Source of the DNA: Alphaproteobacteria bacterium
GTDB taxonomy: Bacteria; Myxococcota_A; UBA796; CAJQPC01
NCBI GenBank assembly: GCA_020632795.1
Contig: JACKEV010000011.1
Location: forward strand, 248,001 to 312,000
Reading direction: 5' to 3'
Length of the DNA: 64,000 bases
Shown here: positions 25,190 through 34,305 of the stretch, piece by piece
Position numbering within the stretch: position 1 is the first letter of the stretch
Layout of the letters: the number at the start of each line of letters is the position of its first letter
The notes under the pieces: model-generated
Database searches by the model: none
What the model saw: only the letters and a program-made list of their open reading frames with translations
What the model was told of the DNA's origin: nothing
Made by a program: the position numbers and the translations under genes

Positions 25190-27268
25190 CTATCGGCGCG
25201 CGACGGTCACCGGGGACCCGGACCGCGTGGCCGCGGTCTCGATGAGGTCGAGCAGCTCGCGCTGATCCGCGGAGGTCGGGTCGTGGGCGCCGTTGGCCAG
25301 GGACCACACCTGCCCGTAACTGATCTCCTGGGCGTAGGGGGAGCCGCGCAGCAGCTCGGCGAACGTGGCGCTGGCCACGGCCAGGCGGAAGCTGTCGCTG
25401 GCGTCCGCCAGCTCGCCGTGCAGGTTGCCGGCGCTGAACAGGGTCGCCCACTCCTGCGCCGGGGCGTCGGGGCCCGGGGGCTTCGCGCGAAGTCGCACGG
25501 TCGCCAGCTCGCCGGGCGCGTCGTCCCACAGGATGACGTCGTAGAGCGCGGTGACGCTGTGGCCCGCGCCGATCTCGCCCGCGTCCACCTGGTCGTTGCG
25601 GAAGTCCTTGTCGGCGATGTCCCGGTTCTCGTAGCCCACCAGACGGTAGGCCATCACGGCCTCGGGGTTGAACTCCACCTGGATCTTCACGTCGCGGGCG
25701 ATCGTGATCATGTTCTGTTGCAGATCACGCCCGAACACCCGCTCCGCCTCGGTCTTGGAGTCCACGTAGAAGTAGTTTCCGTCGCCCTTGTTGGCGAGCT
25801 GCTCCATCATCGTGTCCTTGTAGTTGCCCATGCCGAAGCCGATGGTCGACATCGTGATGCCTTCCTTGGCGTAGCGATCGATGGTGGAGAGGATCTCGGT
25901 GTGGGAGGTCTGACCGATGTTGGCGTCGCCGTCACTCAGCACAATGACCCGGTTCTCGGCACCCGACACATACGCCTCGCTGGCCATCTGGTAGGCGAGC
26001 AGCATGCCCGTCCCCATCGAGGTACCGCCGCCGGTGTTCAGCCCGTCGATGGCGGTGTGGATGACCTGACTGTGTCGGGCAGAGGTGGGCTCCAGCACGA
26101 TCTGGTGGCGCCCGGCGTAGGTCGCGATGGCGACGGAGTCCTCGGGGCCGAGGTTCTCGACCAGCTCGTGCAGGGACTGCTTGACCAGGCCGATCTTGTC
26201 GGGGCTGGACATGGACCCGCTGACGTCCACCAGGAAGGTGAGCCGGGCCGGCTTGCGCTCGCTGTCATCGATCTCCTTGCCCTTCACGCCGACCCGCAGC
26301 AGGTGGTGGGAGTCGTCGAAGGGGCTGGGCGCGGCCTCCATGTAGACCGCGAAGGGGGCGTCGCTGTAGCTGGGGGGGGGCTCGTAGGCGTAGTCGAAGT
26401 AGTTGACGAACTCCTCAACCCGCACAGACGCCGCCGGGGGCAGCCCGCCGGACTGGAGCTTGCGCCGGGCGATGCTGTAGCTCGCCTTGTCCACGTCGAT
26501 GGAGAAGGTGGACAGGCGGTCCTTCTCGGTCAGGGTCATCTCGTTGACGCCGTAGTCTGTGTAGTGTTCCGAGCCCTGGGCCCGGGGCGGCGGGAACCGG
26601 GTGACCTCGCCCCCGTAGGCCGCGCTCCCGTAGGCTGATCCCCCGTAGCCTGCGCTGCCGCCGCTCACGCTGCCGCCCCGGCCGTGGGTGCCCAGGCCGC
26701 CGATGCCCGCCGCGGTGCCCCCGCCGCCCAGCCCGGTGCCCCGGCTGCCCAGGCCGCCGCTGCCGATCTGCGTGCCCTTGGCCCCGATGAGGCCGCCGAT
26801 GCCGCCGCTCACGTCGCTGCTGAGGCCGCTGGAGCCGAGCACCCCGTCCATCTCCCCGCCCTCCCGGAGCGCCCCCAGAACACCCGCGTTCTCGGCGATC
26901 TCCCGGTCGAGCTGCCGCTTGTCGACCTCCACCGCGTTCCCCTTGGCCTTCTCCATCTTCGCGTCCTTGCGGCCGACCTTGCCCTCCTCCTTCTTCGCGC
27001 GGTGGCCCTCGCCGGCGTCGGGGTTGATGCGGGGGGCCGCCTCGGGGGCGCGCGCCTCGCTCGGGGGGGCCCGCAGCAGGATCTCGGCGAAGCGGTCGGG
27101 GATGCCCTCGATCTGCGGGGCGGGGGCGGGCTCCGCGCCGAGGCTCAGGACGGCGCTGGCGATCACCGCGCCGAGGACCCCCATCGCCGCCAGGCCGCCG
27201 AGGGTGGTGGGGCGGATGATCCCGAACAGTCGGGAACGGGACACAGACTTCTGCTCTGCCTCAAACAC
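25190..27268 (-). CDS. membrane-anchored vWA protein, YfbK-type with AgmX-like Gly-rich linker (paralogue 2)
   Basis: 692 aa. A membrane helix (about residues 24-45) is followed by a charged stretch and a Gly-rich linker with the GLGSRGTGLGGGG...GIGGLGT pattern seen in AgmX/PglI-type proteins of Myxococcota. YfbK-N (NEMTLTEKDRLSTFSIDVD), vWA with MIDAS FLVDVSGSMSS near 347 and the DUF3520-like end follow. The start is GTG at 27268 with GGAGGA upstream. The conserved modules align along their length with the downstream copy, whereas the linker does not. The linker suggests contact with TonB/gliding-type machinery, but that is inference. Confidence 0.8.
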   Translation of the reverse strand: MFEAEQKSVSRSRLFGIIRPTTLGGLAAMGVLGAVIASAVLSLGAEPAPAPQIEGIPDRFAEILLRAPPSEARAPEAAPRINPDAGEGHRAKKEEGKVGRKDAKMEKAKGNAVEVDKRQLDREIAENAGVLGALREGGEMDGVLGSSGLSSDVSGGIGGLIGAKGTQIGSGGLGSRGTGLGGGGTAAGIGGLGTHGRGGSVSGGSAGYGGSAYGSAAYGGEVTRFPPPRAQGSEHYTDYGVNEMTLTEKDRLSTFSIDVDKASYSIARRKLQSGGLPPAASVRVEEFVNYFDYAYEPPPSYSDAPFAVYMEAAPSPFDDSHHLLRVGVKGKEIDDSERKPARLTFLVDVSGSMSSPDKIGLVKQSLHELVENLGPEDSVAIATYAGRHQIVLEPTSARHSQVIHTAIDGLNTGGGTSMGTGMLLAYQMASEAYVSGAENRVIVLSDGDANIGQTSHTEILSTIDRYAKEGITMSTIGFGMGNYKDTMMEQLANKGDGNYFYVDSKTEAERVFGRDLQQNMITIARDVKIQVEFNPEAVMAYRLVGYENRDIADKDFRNDQVDAGEIGAGHSVTALYDVILWDDAPGELATVRLRAKPPGPDAPAQEWATLFSAGNLHGELADASDSFRLAVASATFAELLRGSPYAQEISYGQVWSLANGAHDPTSADQRELLDLIETAATRSGSPVTVARR

Positions 27269-27337
27269 GGCATCCTCCGGGTGCTTGGGATGCCCCTACA
27301 GACCAGGGCCCCCCGGAGGGAGTTCGTCAACGAACCG

Positions 27338-28222
27338 TCACGGCGTGGTCAGCAAAGCGTCAAGGGCCGCCGAGATCGTGTCGGGCGCGTCGGTGATGAG
27401 GACGTCCACCCCCGCCTCCAGCAGCGGCGGCAGGGCCTCGGGCTCGTCCACGGTCCAGACGAACACCGGGTAGCCGGCGTCGTGGGCCGCCCGGATCAGC
27501 CCGGCGTCCACGTAGTGCTGGCTCATGCCGATGGCGGAGGCGTCAATGGCGCGGGCCTCCTCCAGCATGACCGGGACGAGGCCCTTGACCGGGGCGCCCG
27601 CCTCGTCCAGCGCGCCGGTCTCGCGCGGGCGCAGCAGGTAGACCGCCGGCACGTCGGGCATGGCCAGGCGGGACAGCGCGACCTTGTCGGCGTCGAAGGA
27701 GAAGATGACCGCCTGCGCCCGGCGGCCCTTCGCGTCCAGGGCCGCGCGGATCTCCTGCTCGATGGCGACGCCATCCTTGATCTCCAGGCAGAGCACCAGG
27801 GCGTCGCCCGCCGTGTCCAGGAGGCCGTCGAGGTCGGGGATGGGCTCGCCCGCGAAGGCCTCGCCGAACCAGCTCCCGGCGTCGACGCCCTCCAGCGCGG
27901 CCCAGGTGTGGGCCTCCAGGGCGCCCGCGCCGGTGGTCGTGCGGTCGAGGGTGTCGTCGTGGAGGATGACGACGTGACGATCCCGGGTCAGGCGCAGATC
28001 GGTCTCGGCGGCGGTGGCGCCCAGCTCGATCGCCTTGCGGTAGGCCGCGAGGGTGTTCTCCGGGGCGACCAGGCTGGCCCCCCGGTGCGCCACGATGGCG
28101 GGGCGATCCGGGTGGCGGGTCGCCAGCTTCCAAGCTGGGGTGTCGAGGTTCACAGGGTCTCCCCCGGCGGCGGGAGGGCTTGAGGTGGCGCACGCGAGCG
28201 CGAGGGTCGTGAGGAGCGTCAT
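27338..28222 (-). CDS. glycerophosphodiester phosphodiesterase family lipoprotein
   Basis: 294 aa. The signal peptide is short (MTLLTTLALAC, Cys11). GDPD family motifs are VAHRGASLVAPENT, ETDLRLTRD and VILHDDTLDRTT, which supply the two catalytic histidines and the metal-binding Glu/Asp; LEIKDG and WTVDEPE fit the rest of the TIM barrel. It hydrolyses glycerophosphodiesters to glycerol-3-phosphate and an alcohol, here at the envelope. ATG at 28222 overlaps the TGA of the upstream sorting-tail gene by 4 bases (ATGA). Confidence 0.9.
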   Translation of the reverse strand: MTLLTTLALACATSSPPAAGGDPVNLDTPAWKLATRHPDRPAIVAHRGASLVAPENTLAAYRKAIELGATAAETDLRLTRDRHVVILHDDTLDRTTTGAGALEAHTWAALEGVDAGSWFGEAFAGEPIPDLDGLLDTAGDALVLCLEIKDGVAIEQEIRAALDAKGRRAQAVIFSFDADKVALSRLAMPDVPAVYLLRPRETGALDEAGAPVKGLVPVMLEEARAIDASAIGMSQHYVDAGLIRAAHDAGYPVFVWTVDEPEALPPLLEAGVDVLITDAPDTISAALDALLTTP

Positions 28223-29490
28223 GCCCCCATGCTATTCGACCGCCGCCGGGCGACAAGGACAAGGCCGAACGCCAGCGCCGCCAGCGCCCCCCGCCCCGAG
28301 CCGCCCGAGGCGCAGCCCGCGCAGCCGACCTGGGGGCAGTCCCCGTGGGGGATGAACTGGGCGTCGAGCTGCTCGACGTCCGCCTCGACCTCGCTGTGGA
28401 ACGCCTCCAGCAGGTCGCCGTCCCAGCTCATCTTCATATCGGCCGTCTGCCCGTCGAGGGCGGCCCGAACGACGACGCTCCGGGAGCCGTAGCGCTTGCT
28501 GGGTGGACGGCAGGCGTCGCGCACCCAACGGTAGTCCTCGCCGGGCAGGCCGCCCCCCGCCTCCAGCGCGACGTCGCCCCACCGGGCGCTCCACGTCACC
28601 GGCGCCCCGAAGATCGGCGCCCCGTCCGCGTCCGCGACGACCGCCCGGACCCCGAGCGGGCCCGGCTCCATGAAGTGGTCAGGGTCGACCGTGTAGGCCG
28701 CCGCGAGCGAGAGCGACGCGACCTCGGACGGCGGGACTGCGACGACGCGGAGCAGCTCCCAGCTCGCGGAGGCGTGGGTCATTCGAAGCACCGCGTCGGC
28801 GCCCGCCGACACCTCGACGCGGATCCAGCCCTCCTCCTCCGCCGGAATGATGGTGATCCCTTGCCCGTCGGGGACGACCTCCACCTGGCGGAAGTTCCAC
28901 CCCACCAGGGTCTCGCCGTCCGCGCCCAGGACCCGCAAGGGCAGCTCGACGGACCCGCCCGCGTAGACGCGCAGCGGCTCTCCGTCGGCCCGGGACCAGC
29001 GGTCGTGGACGCCGTCGGGGTCCTGGAGGCGTATCCAGCCCTCGGCGACGCCCTCGTCGACGGTGACCTCGGGCCAGGGGTACAGCATCGCGGTGGTCTC
29101 GGCGGGGTCGACGGCGGTGAACGACACCCGGTCGGTGTCGGGCCCGTAGCCCTGGCTCGTGGCGTGGCACTCCTGGGGCAGGAAGGTCCAGGTGACCTCC
29201 CCAGGCTCGTCGAACACCACGCAGCCGTCGGCGTCGAACGTCGCGGGGCCGCTGAGGTGGTCCTCGAAGCAGGGATCGACGGGCAGCTCCTCGAAGTACC
29301 AGCAGTCCTCCTCGCACTCCTGGATCACGCACATCCGGGTCCCGGCGAGGATGGGGCCCTCGTTGGCGAAGCCCACCGACCACTCGTCGTCCACGATTTC
29401 GGGGGCGAAGAGCCGGAGCTGCCCCTCCTCCGTCTTGAAGCTGTCCTCGCAGCCGACCAGCGCAAGACACAGCAGAAGCGTCCGTCTCAT
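28219..29490 (-). CDS. secreted protein with MYXO-CTERM-like sorting tail
   Basis: 423 aa. The signal is MRRTLLLCLALVGC with a possible lipid Cys14. The body is Cys-containing near the N-terminus (CVIQECEEDCWYF) and then Ig-like beta sandwich in character (VTWSARWGDVALEAGG). The C-terminus is tripartite: CPQVGCAGCASGGSG, a hydrophobic helix (ALAALAFGLVLVA) and RRR, the layout of MYXO-CTERM tails that are processed at a Cys by myxosortase-type enzymes and passed to the outer surface. Having both a lipobox and a sorting tail is odd; one may be non-functional. The ribosome binding site is GGAGGAG. Function of the body is not recognised. Confidence 0.7.
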   Translation of the reverse strand: MRRTLLLCLALVGCEDSFKTEEGQLRLFAPEIVDDEWSVGFANEGPILAGTRMCVIQECEEDCWYFEELPVDPCFEDHLSGPATFDADGCVVFDEPGEVTWTFLPQECHATSQGYGPDTDRVSFTAVDPAETTAMLYPWPEVTVDEGVAEGWIRLQDPDGVHDRWSRADGEPLRVYAGGSVELPLRVLGADGETLVGWNFRQVEVVPDGQGITIIPAEEEGWIRVEVSAGADAVLRMTHASASWELLRVVAVPPSEVASLSLAAAYTVDPDHFMEPGPLGVRAVVADADGAPIFGAPVTWSARWGDVALEAGGGLPGEDYRWVRDACRPPSKRYGSRSVVVRAALDGQTADMKMSWDGDLLEAFHSEVEADVEQLDAQFIPHGDCPQVGCAGCASGGSGRGALAALAFGLVLVARRRSNSMGA

Positions 29491-29603
29491 GTCTCCTCCA
29501 AGGCGATCTCTCGTCTCTACCCCGACGGTATCGTGCCTTCCGGCGGGGCGTCTGCTGATCGGCCGCAGCTATCGTACTCAGCGCGGGTACTGTCGCGTCG
29601 CGA

Positions 29604-31367
29604 TCAGCGGGCCTTGCAGGTCTGGAACAGCTCGTTGCACTCGATGGTGACGCTCTGTCCGCTGGCCAGGGTGACGCTGCCCGCGGGCTGGACGGGGGTG
29701 CCGGGGAACATCGCCTCGATGCGGTAGCTCCCGGCGGGCACGGAGCCGGCCTTGTGCCGGGCGCCGTCGGGGCCGACCAGCTCCACCCGCTCGGCGCCGC
29801 CGGAGACCACCTTGACGGAGGCGGGCTTGGGCGCGGCCGGGGGCGGAGGTTCGGCGGGCGGGGCTTCGACGGGGGGCTCGGGCGGCTCCTCGGTGGCCGT
29901 GCCCTCGGCGTCGTCCGGCGGCGGGGGGTCCGGGGAGGTCGTGGGGGTCTCCGTCGGGGGGCGGGCGGTCGAGCCCTGGGCGACCGGGCGGGTGGGGCGT
30001 TCGCTCGGCGCGGCGGGCGGGTCCTCGTCGGGCGGCGCTTCGGCGACCGCGTCCTCGCCGGTCGCATCCTGGCCGGCCGCGTCCTCGGCGGGCCCATCCT
30101 CACCGACGGGTTCCTCACCGACGGGTTCCTCACCGACCGCGTCCTCCCCGGCCGCGTCCTCCCCCACCGGGTCCACCACGGCGACCGCGTCCGGCCCGGT
30201 CGGCGTCCCCTCTTCGGCGGGCCTCCGGGTGGCGGACCAGCTCCCGACGGCCATCAGCGTGAGGGCGATGGCCACCACCGGCATCACCAGCCGCCCGCGC
30301 CGCGCGACGGGCTCGTCGTCGGCGAGGGTCAGGCCCGTGCCCGAGGGGTCGGACGGATCCCCGGTGAAGTCGTCCAGCGGCGGCGCGAGGGTCTCCGAGG
30401 CGGACTCCGGCAGGCGGTCGATGGCCTCCAGCCCGAAGGTCTGACCACCGGCGCCGCCCAGCACGTCCTCGACGTTGAGGGTGGGGTTGGAGGAGGGCGG
30501 CGCGGTGGGCAGCGGCGCGGCCTCGAAGCCCAGCGCGGGGGCGTCCTCGGGGTCGGGGGGCAGCTCGGTGAGGGCCTCGCGCAGCGCGTCGGACATCGCC
30601 ACGGTGTCGGCGTAGCGGTCGGCGACGTGGTAGCGGGTGGCCTTGCGCACCACCGGCTCCAGCGGCGCGGGCAGGCCCTCCACCCGGCGCTCGTCCAGCT
30701 CGGCGGTGAACAGGTCCACCGGGGTCTGGTTGGTGATCAGGGCGTAGAGGGTCGCGCCAACGGCGTAGATGTCGGCGCGGGCGTCAGCCTGGTTCGCGGC
30801 GGTGCGCTGCTCGGGGGCCATGAAGCCCCAGGTGCCCAGGGTGGAGCCCGTGCGGGTGAGCGCGGGGCCGGAGTCGTCGCCGGTGAGCCGGGCGATGCCG
30901 AAGTCGGTGACCTTGGGCTGGCCCTTGACGGTGACCAGGATGTTCTGGGGCTTGATGTCCCGGTGGATGACCCCGGCGTCGTGGGCGACCTCCAGCGCGC
31001 TGAGCACGTCGAGCATGGCGTTGACGGCCATCCGCGGCGGCATCGCGCCGTGGGCCTCCAGATAGTCGGAGAGCGAGCCGCCCCGGATCAGCTCCATCAC
31101 GATGTAGGGGGAGCGCTCGTCCTCGACCACGTCGTGCACGCCGACGATGTGGGGGTGGTGGAGCCGGGCCATCGTGCGCGCCTCGTTGAGGAAGCGGCGC
31201 CGGATGTTGGGCCGGTTGGAGAAGGCCGGCGCGAGGACCTTGATGGCGCGGTGGACCTGGAGGCGATCGTCGTAGGCCGACCAGACCTTGGCCATCCCGC
31301 CCTCCCCGAGCACCGACACCAGGAGGTATCGGCCGTCGGCGAGAATCTCAGGGCCAGTCGCTTCCAA
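29604..31367 (-). CDS. membrane Ser/Thr protein kinase with acidic repeat and PEGA-like tail
   Basis: 587 aa. All kinase motifs are present: GEGGMAKVW (21-29), Lys43 in AIKVL, HRDIKPQN (135-142, Asp137), Asp155 of DFG, APE at 184-186. One transmembrane helix lies at about 361-378. Outside it comes an acidic pentapeptide array (VGEDA/VGEEP units, about 396-440), a Pro/Thr-rich linker and a C-terminal PEGA-like domain with two Cys in the last 12 residues (IECNELFQTC). The start is TTG at 31367 with GAGGAAGG upstream; no in-frame ATG is nearby. It is a relative of the kinase at 5002 but with a different linker. Targets are unknown. Confidence 0.85.
   Translation of the reverse strand: MEATGPEILADGRYLLVSVLGEGGMAKVWSAYDDRLQVHRAIKVLAPAFSNRPNIRRRFLNEARTMARLHHPHIVGVHDVVEDERSPYIVMELIRGGSLSDYLEAHGAMPPRMAVNAMLDVLSALEVAHDAGVIHRDIKPQNILVTVKGQPKVTDFGIARLTGDDSGPALTRTGSTLGTWGFMAPEQRTAANQADARADIYAVGATLYALITNQTPVDLFTAELDERRVEGLPAPLEPVVRKATRYHVADRYADTVAMSDALREALTELPPDPEDAPALGFEAAPLPTAPPSSNPTLNVEDVLGGAGGQTFGLEAIDRLPESASETLAPPLDDFTGDPSDPSGTGLTLADDEPVARRGRLVMPVVAIALTLMAVGSWSATRRPAEEGTPTGPDAVAVVDPVGEDAAGEDAVGEEPVGEEPVGEDGPAEDAAGQDATGEDAVAEAPPDEDPPAAPSERPTRPVAQGSTARPPTETPTTSPDPPPPDDAEGTATEEPPEPPVEAPPAEPPPPAAPKPASVKVVSGGAERVELVGPDGARHKAGSVPAGSYRIEAMFPGTPVQPAGSVTLASGQSVTIECNELFQTCKAR
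30043..30169. repeat. 15 bp repeat encoding acidic VGE(D/E)x pentapeptides
   Basis: Degenerate 15 bp units inside the kinase gene. Two neighbouring copies around 30105-30134 are identical (TTCCTCACCGACGGG twice), showing recent duplication. Whole-unit gain or loss keeps the frame and changes only the length of the extracytoplasmic stalk. Confidence 0.7.
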
Positions 31368-31490
31368 GGGCCTTCCTCATGCTTGGCGCGGCCAGCGCGC
31401 TGGATCGAGGCTAGCCCGAACCGCCGCAGATTGCCAACGACAGCCCCGCGACAACCGGCCTGCGCCGCTCCAGCGGAATAGGAGGCGCCC

Positions 31491-32294
31491 ATGTCTGCGG
31501 TCGTCGTCTCGGCGCTGAACCTCTACCCGGTGAAGTCCCTCGCCGGGGTCGCGGTGCCCCGCGTCGCGCTGGACGCCACCGGGCCGGCGGGGGATCGGCG
31601 CTGGATGATCGTGGACGAAGGCGGGCGCTTCCTCACCCAGCGCGAGCTGCCCGGGATGGCGCGGTTCACCCCCGGCCTCACCCCCGGAGGGCTGCGCATC
31701 CAGGCGCCCGACGGGGACACGCTGGCGGTGCCCGTACCCCCACCAGACGCCCCGCGGGCCGAGGTCACCGTCTGGAAGAGCGCCCTGAGCGCGGCCTGCG
31801 CGCCCGAGGCGGCCCACGCCTGGCTCAGCGAGCGCCTGGGCCGGGCGGCGCGGCTGGTCTACATGGACGCCGCCTGCGTCCGGCCGGTCAACCCCAAGCG
31901 CGGCCAGCCCGGCGACGTGGTCAGCTTCGCGGACGGCTATCCCCTGCTCCTGACCGCCGAGGCCTCGCTCGCCTGGCTCAACGTCCGGCTGGACGCGCCG
32001 GTGCCCATGACCCGGTTCCGGCCGAACGTGACGATCACGGGGGCTGCGCCCTTCGCGGAGGAGGGCTGGCGGGCCTTCCGCATCGGCGAAATCCTGTTCG
32101 AGATCACGCACCCTTGCGAGCGCTGCTCGATCGTCAACGTCGACCCGGACCTGGGCGTGCGCGCCGGACCGCAGCCGTTGAAGGCCCTGGCGAAGCACCA
32201 CCGGGTGGACGGCAAGGTGTGCTTCGGCGTGAACGTCATCCACCGGGGGCGCGGGGCGATCGCGGTGGGGGATCCGGTCGGGATCGTCTACTGA
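31491..32294 (+). CDS. MOSC domain-containing protein (YcbX-like)
   Basis: 267 aa. MOSC_N beta-barrel start (LNLYPVKSLAG, GDRRWMIVDEGGRFLTQRE) and MOSC domain with FRPNVTI and the conserved HPCERC (Cys209, Cys212) followed by VDPDLG. MOSC proteins bind molybdenum cofactor sulfur and reduce N-hydroxylated compounds or transfer sulfur; YcbX needs no [2Fe-2S] domain when partnered, and none is fused here. The AGGAGG ribosome binding site lies just before ATG at 31491. It overlaps the convergent hydrolase gene by 7 bp. It is divergent from the kinase gene across 123 bp without an obvious promoter. Confidence 0.9.
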   Translation: MSAVVVSALNLYPVKSLAGVAVPRVALDATGPAGDRRWMIVDEGGRFLTQRELPGMARFTPGLTPGGLRIQAPDGDTLAVPVPPPDAPRAEVTVWKSALSAACAPEAAHAWLSERLGRAARLVYMDAACVRPVNPKRGQPGDVVSFADGYPLLLTAEASLAWLNVRLDAPVPMTRFRPNVTITGAAPFAEEGWRAFRIGEILFEITHPCERCSIVNVDPDLGVRAGPQPLKALAKHHRVDGKVCFGVNVIHRGRGAIAVGDPVGIVY

Positions 32295-33382
32295 TCCACA
32301 GCCTCGAAGGTCAGCTCCACCTCACCATCTCCCACCAGCCAGGCCGCCGCGCGCGGGTCGCCCTGGACGTGGGCCAGGAAGGCGGTGGCCAGGCGGTTGA
32401 CGTGGGCGTGGACCACCGCGGGGTCGACGTAGCCCGGCTCAGAGCAGTCCGGGTAGGTCGGGAGCAGCTCGCAGGCGTCGGAGAAGGCGTAGTGCCCCGT
32501 CTCGATGACGCCCACGAGGTAGCGGGGCGTGGTGGAGAGGCCCTCGTAGATGGGGCGCACGCCGGTCTCCCAGGGGGTGAGATCGTCGAGGTGCCCGGAG
32601 AGGATCATGGTGGGCAGGCCGAGATCGCCCAGGCCCCCCACCAGCACCTCGTAGCCCGCCGGGGACATGGGCAGGGCCGCCCAGGCCCGGTCGTCGGCCA
32701 GGGCGGGGGCACGCTCGTCGGGGTGCTCGGCCGCCCAGGCGGCGAGGTTCTCGCACAGCCAGCCGCCGTCTGTGGCGCAGTACGCTGCGGACGCCGCCGC
32801 GTCGGCCACCGCCCCGGCCACCGCCAGCGTGGTGTAGCCCCCGAAGGAGTGGCCCGCCATGGCGTAGCCGGCGGCGGGATCCACACACCCGTACAGAGGA
32901 TCCGCCGGATCCGCCGAGCGGGCCACCAGGGCGTCGAAGGTGGCGGCGATGTCCGCCGGGCGCCGCAGGATCAGCTCGTCGTGGGACGCGCTGGCGTCAA
33001 AGAAGGTGTTGCCGACGTGGTCGGGCGCGGCGACGAGGTAGCCGTGGGTGGCCAGGTGCTCGGTGAAGAACCAGGACTGGTAGCGCACGCCGCCGTTGCC
33101 GTGGGAGAACAGCACCACCGGGCGGGGCTCCGCACAGTCCGGCACCCCGTCGTCCCCCACCCCGGCGTCGACCAGGTCGTCGTAGCGGTAGGGGCGGTCA
33201 TCGACCTCGGAGGCCGGGAACCAGAGCTGTACGGTCAGCTCGATGCCGTCGGGGCCGGGGGCGGTGAAGGCCTCTGTGCCGCCCGCCCAGGGCCCCGGGG
33301 CGTCCGGGGCGAACGGAGGGGCGGCGGAGTCGTCGACCGGGGGGTCGGCGCAGGCGAAGGCGAGGGCGAGGAGGATCGTCAT
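32288..33382 (-). CDS. alpha/beta-hydrolase lipoprotein (PAF-acetylhydrolase/dienelactone hydrolase-like)
   Basis: 364 aa. The lipoprotein signal MTILLALAFAC has Cys11. The alpha/beta-hydrolase core shows VVLFSHGNGG (oxyanion loop), PDHVGN, and the nucleophile elbow AGHSFGG with Ser179; a late Asp (LSGHLDDLTP) and His (ETGHYAFSD) complete a plausible triad. The layout is that of platelet-activating-factor acetylhydrolase-like enzymes. It is likely an envelope esterase or lipase. GGGGAGG stands 3-9 bases before the ATG. Substrate cannot be read. Confidence 0.8.
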   Translation of the reverse strand: MTILLALAFACADPPVDDSAAPPFAPDAPGPWAGGTEAFTAPGPDGIELTVQLWFPASEVDDRPYRYDDLVDAGVGDDGVPDCAEPRPVVLFSHGNGGVRYQSWFFTEHLATHGYLVAAPDHVGNTFFDASASHDELILRRPADIAATFDALVARSADPADPLYGCVDPAAGYAMAGHSFGGYTTLAVAGAVADAAASAAYCATDGGWLCENLAAWAAEHPDERAPALADDRAWAALPMSPAGYEVLVGGLGDLGLPTMILSGHLDDLTPWETGVRPIYEGLSTTPRYLVGVIETGHYAFSDACELLPTYPDCSEPGYVDPAVVHAHVNRLATAFLAHVQGDPRAAAWLVGDGEVELTFEAVDQ

Positions 33383-33397
33383 GATCCTCCCCTATCC

Positions 33398-34159
33398 TCA
33401 CCGGATCCAGATCGCGACGTCCTGGATGCGCACGTCTTCGGGGCTGCCCTGATCCATCACCTCCCACCGGATGACCGAGGTGGGCGCGACCTTGCGGATA
33501 TCCCACACAAACCTGCGCTGGTGCGCGTCCCGCGCCGACCAGTGCTGGCCCCACTCGCCGCCGACCTTCAGATCGTCCTGATCGGTGCCGAACTTCAGGT
33601 GGCCGGTGCAGTCGTCCGTGACCTCGCCCCAGGCCAGGCGGCTCTGCACGTCATCGTGCTGGGACGCCTCGGTGCCGCCGGCGCCGACCCAGTGGCCCCA
33701 CCACTCCTGGAAGATGAACGGAAGCCACACGGTCGCCCGGAGGGCCATCGTGTCACATCCGCGCGCGCCCTCGGGGGCGAGCAGGAACGCACCCTCGCCG
33801 TCCCAGCCCATCCAGGGATCGCCCTCACCCGCGACGTGCTCGAACTCGAGCCAGCCCCGACGCTCGAACAGCGGGCCCGTGAGGCCGGTCCAGCCGCCGC
33901 CCTCGGTGGTCATGTCACAGTAGACGACGAAGGGGTCGTCGCCCTCTCCGAGCCCGTCCGGGTCGATCCGGTACAGACCATCCTCACCGGAGCGGTCCAG
34001 GATGTCGAGGCAGTCTGCGCCGTGGACGCACACGCCCGACGGGTCCTCCTGGCCGATCCCGGCGCAGTCGATCAGCTCGACGGCCAGGGTCGGATCCTCT
34101 TCAACAGGCTCGATCTCCGCCCCACAGCCCATCACCCAGAGCAGCAGCACACCGGTCAT
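33398..34159 (-). CDS. lipoprotein with fibrinogen-like domain
   Basis: 253 aa from ATG at 34159. A hydrophobic start MTGVLLLWVMGC gives a lipobox Cys12. The fibrinogen-related fold is suggested by ADCLDILDRSGEDGLYRIDPDG, shortened here to its key parts CLDIL and DGLYRIDP, followed by VVYCDMTTEGGGWT, its most recognisable signature. The C-terminal part resembles a fibrinogen P domain with Trp-rich strands. Bacterial fibrinogen-like proteins usually bind sugars. The chosen start has GGGAG 8 bases upstream; in-frame starts at 34174, 34180 and TTG 34189 are possible. It is 15 bp upstream of the hydrolase gene, likely one operon. Confidence 0.7.
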   Translation of the reverse strand: MTGVLLLWVMGCGAEIEPVEEDPTLAVELIDCAGIGQEDPSGVCVHGADCLDILDRSGEDGLYRIDPDGLGEGDDPFVVYCDMTTEGGGWTGLTGPLFERRGWLEFEHVAGEGDPWMGWDGEGAFLLAPEGARGCDTMALRATVWLPFIFQEWWGHWVGAGGTEASQHDDVQSRLAWGEVTDDCTGHLKFGTDQDDLKVGGEWGQHWSARDAHQRRFVWDIRKVAPTSVIRWEVMDQGSPEDVRIQDVAIWIR

Positions 34160-34305
34160 TCCACACGCTCCCATGTCCATCGCACTCAAGAATTAAACAC
34201 AGAAACCGCCCGTCGAGCCGCCCCGAGGGCGCCCGCGCGGGGGGTCGCTCATCCGCCTTACATCATCAATGTATGCCGGGCCCCGGCCAGTTCCTGTCCG
34301 GCCCC

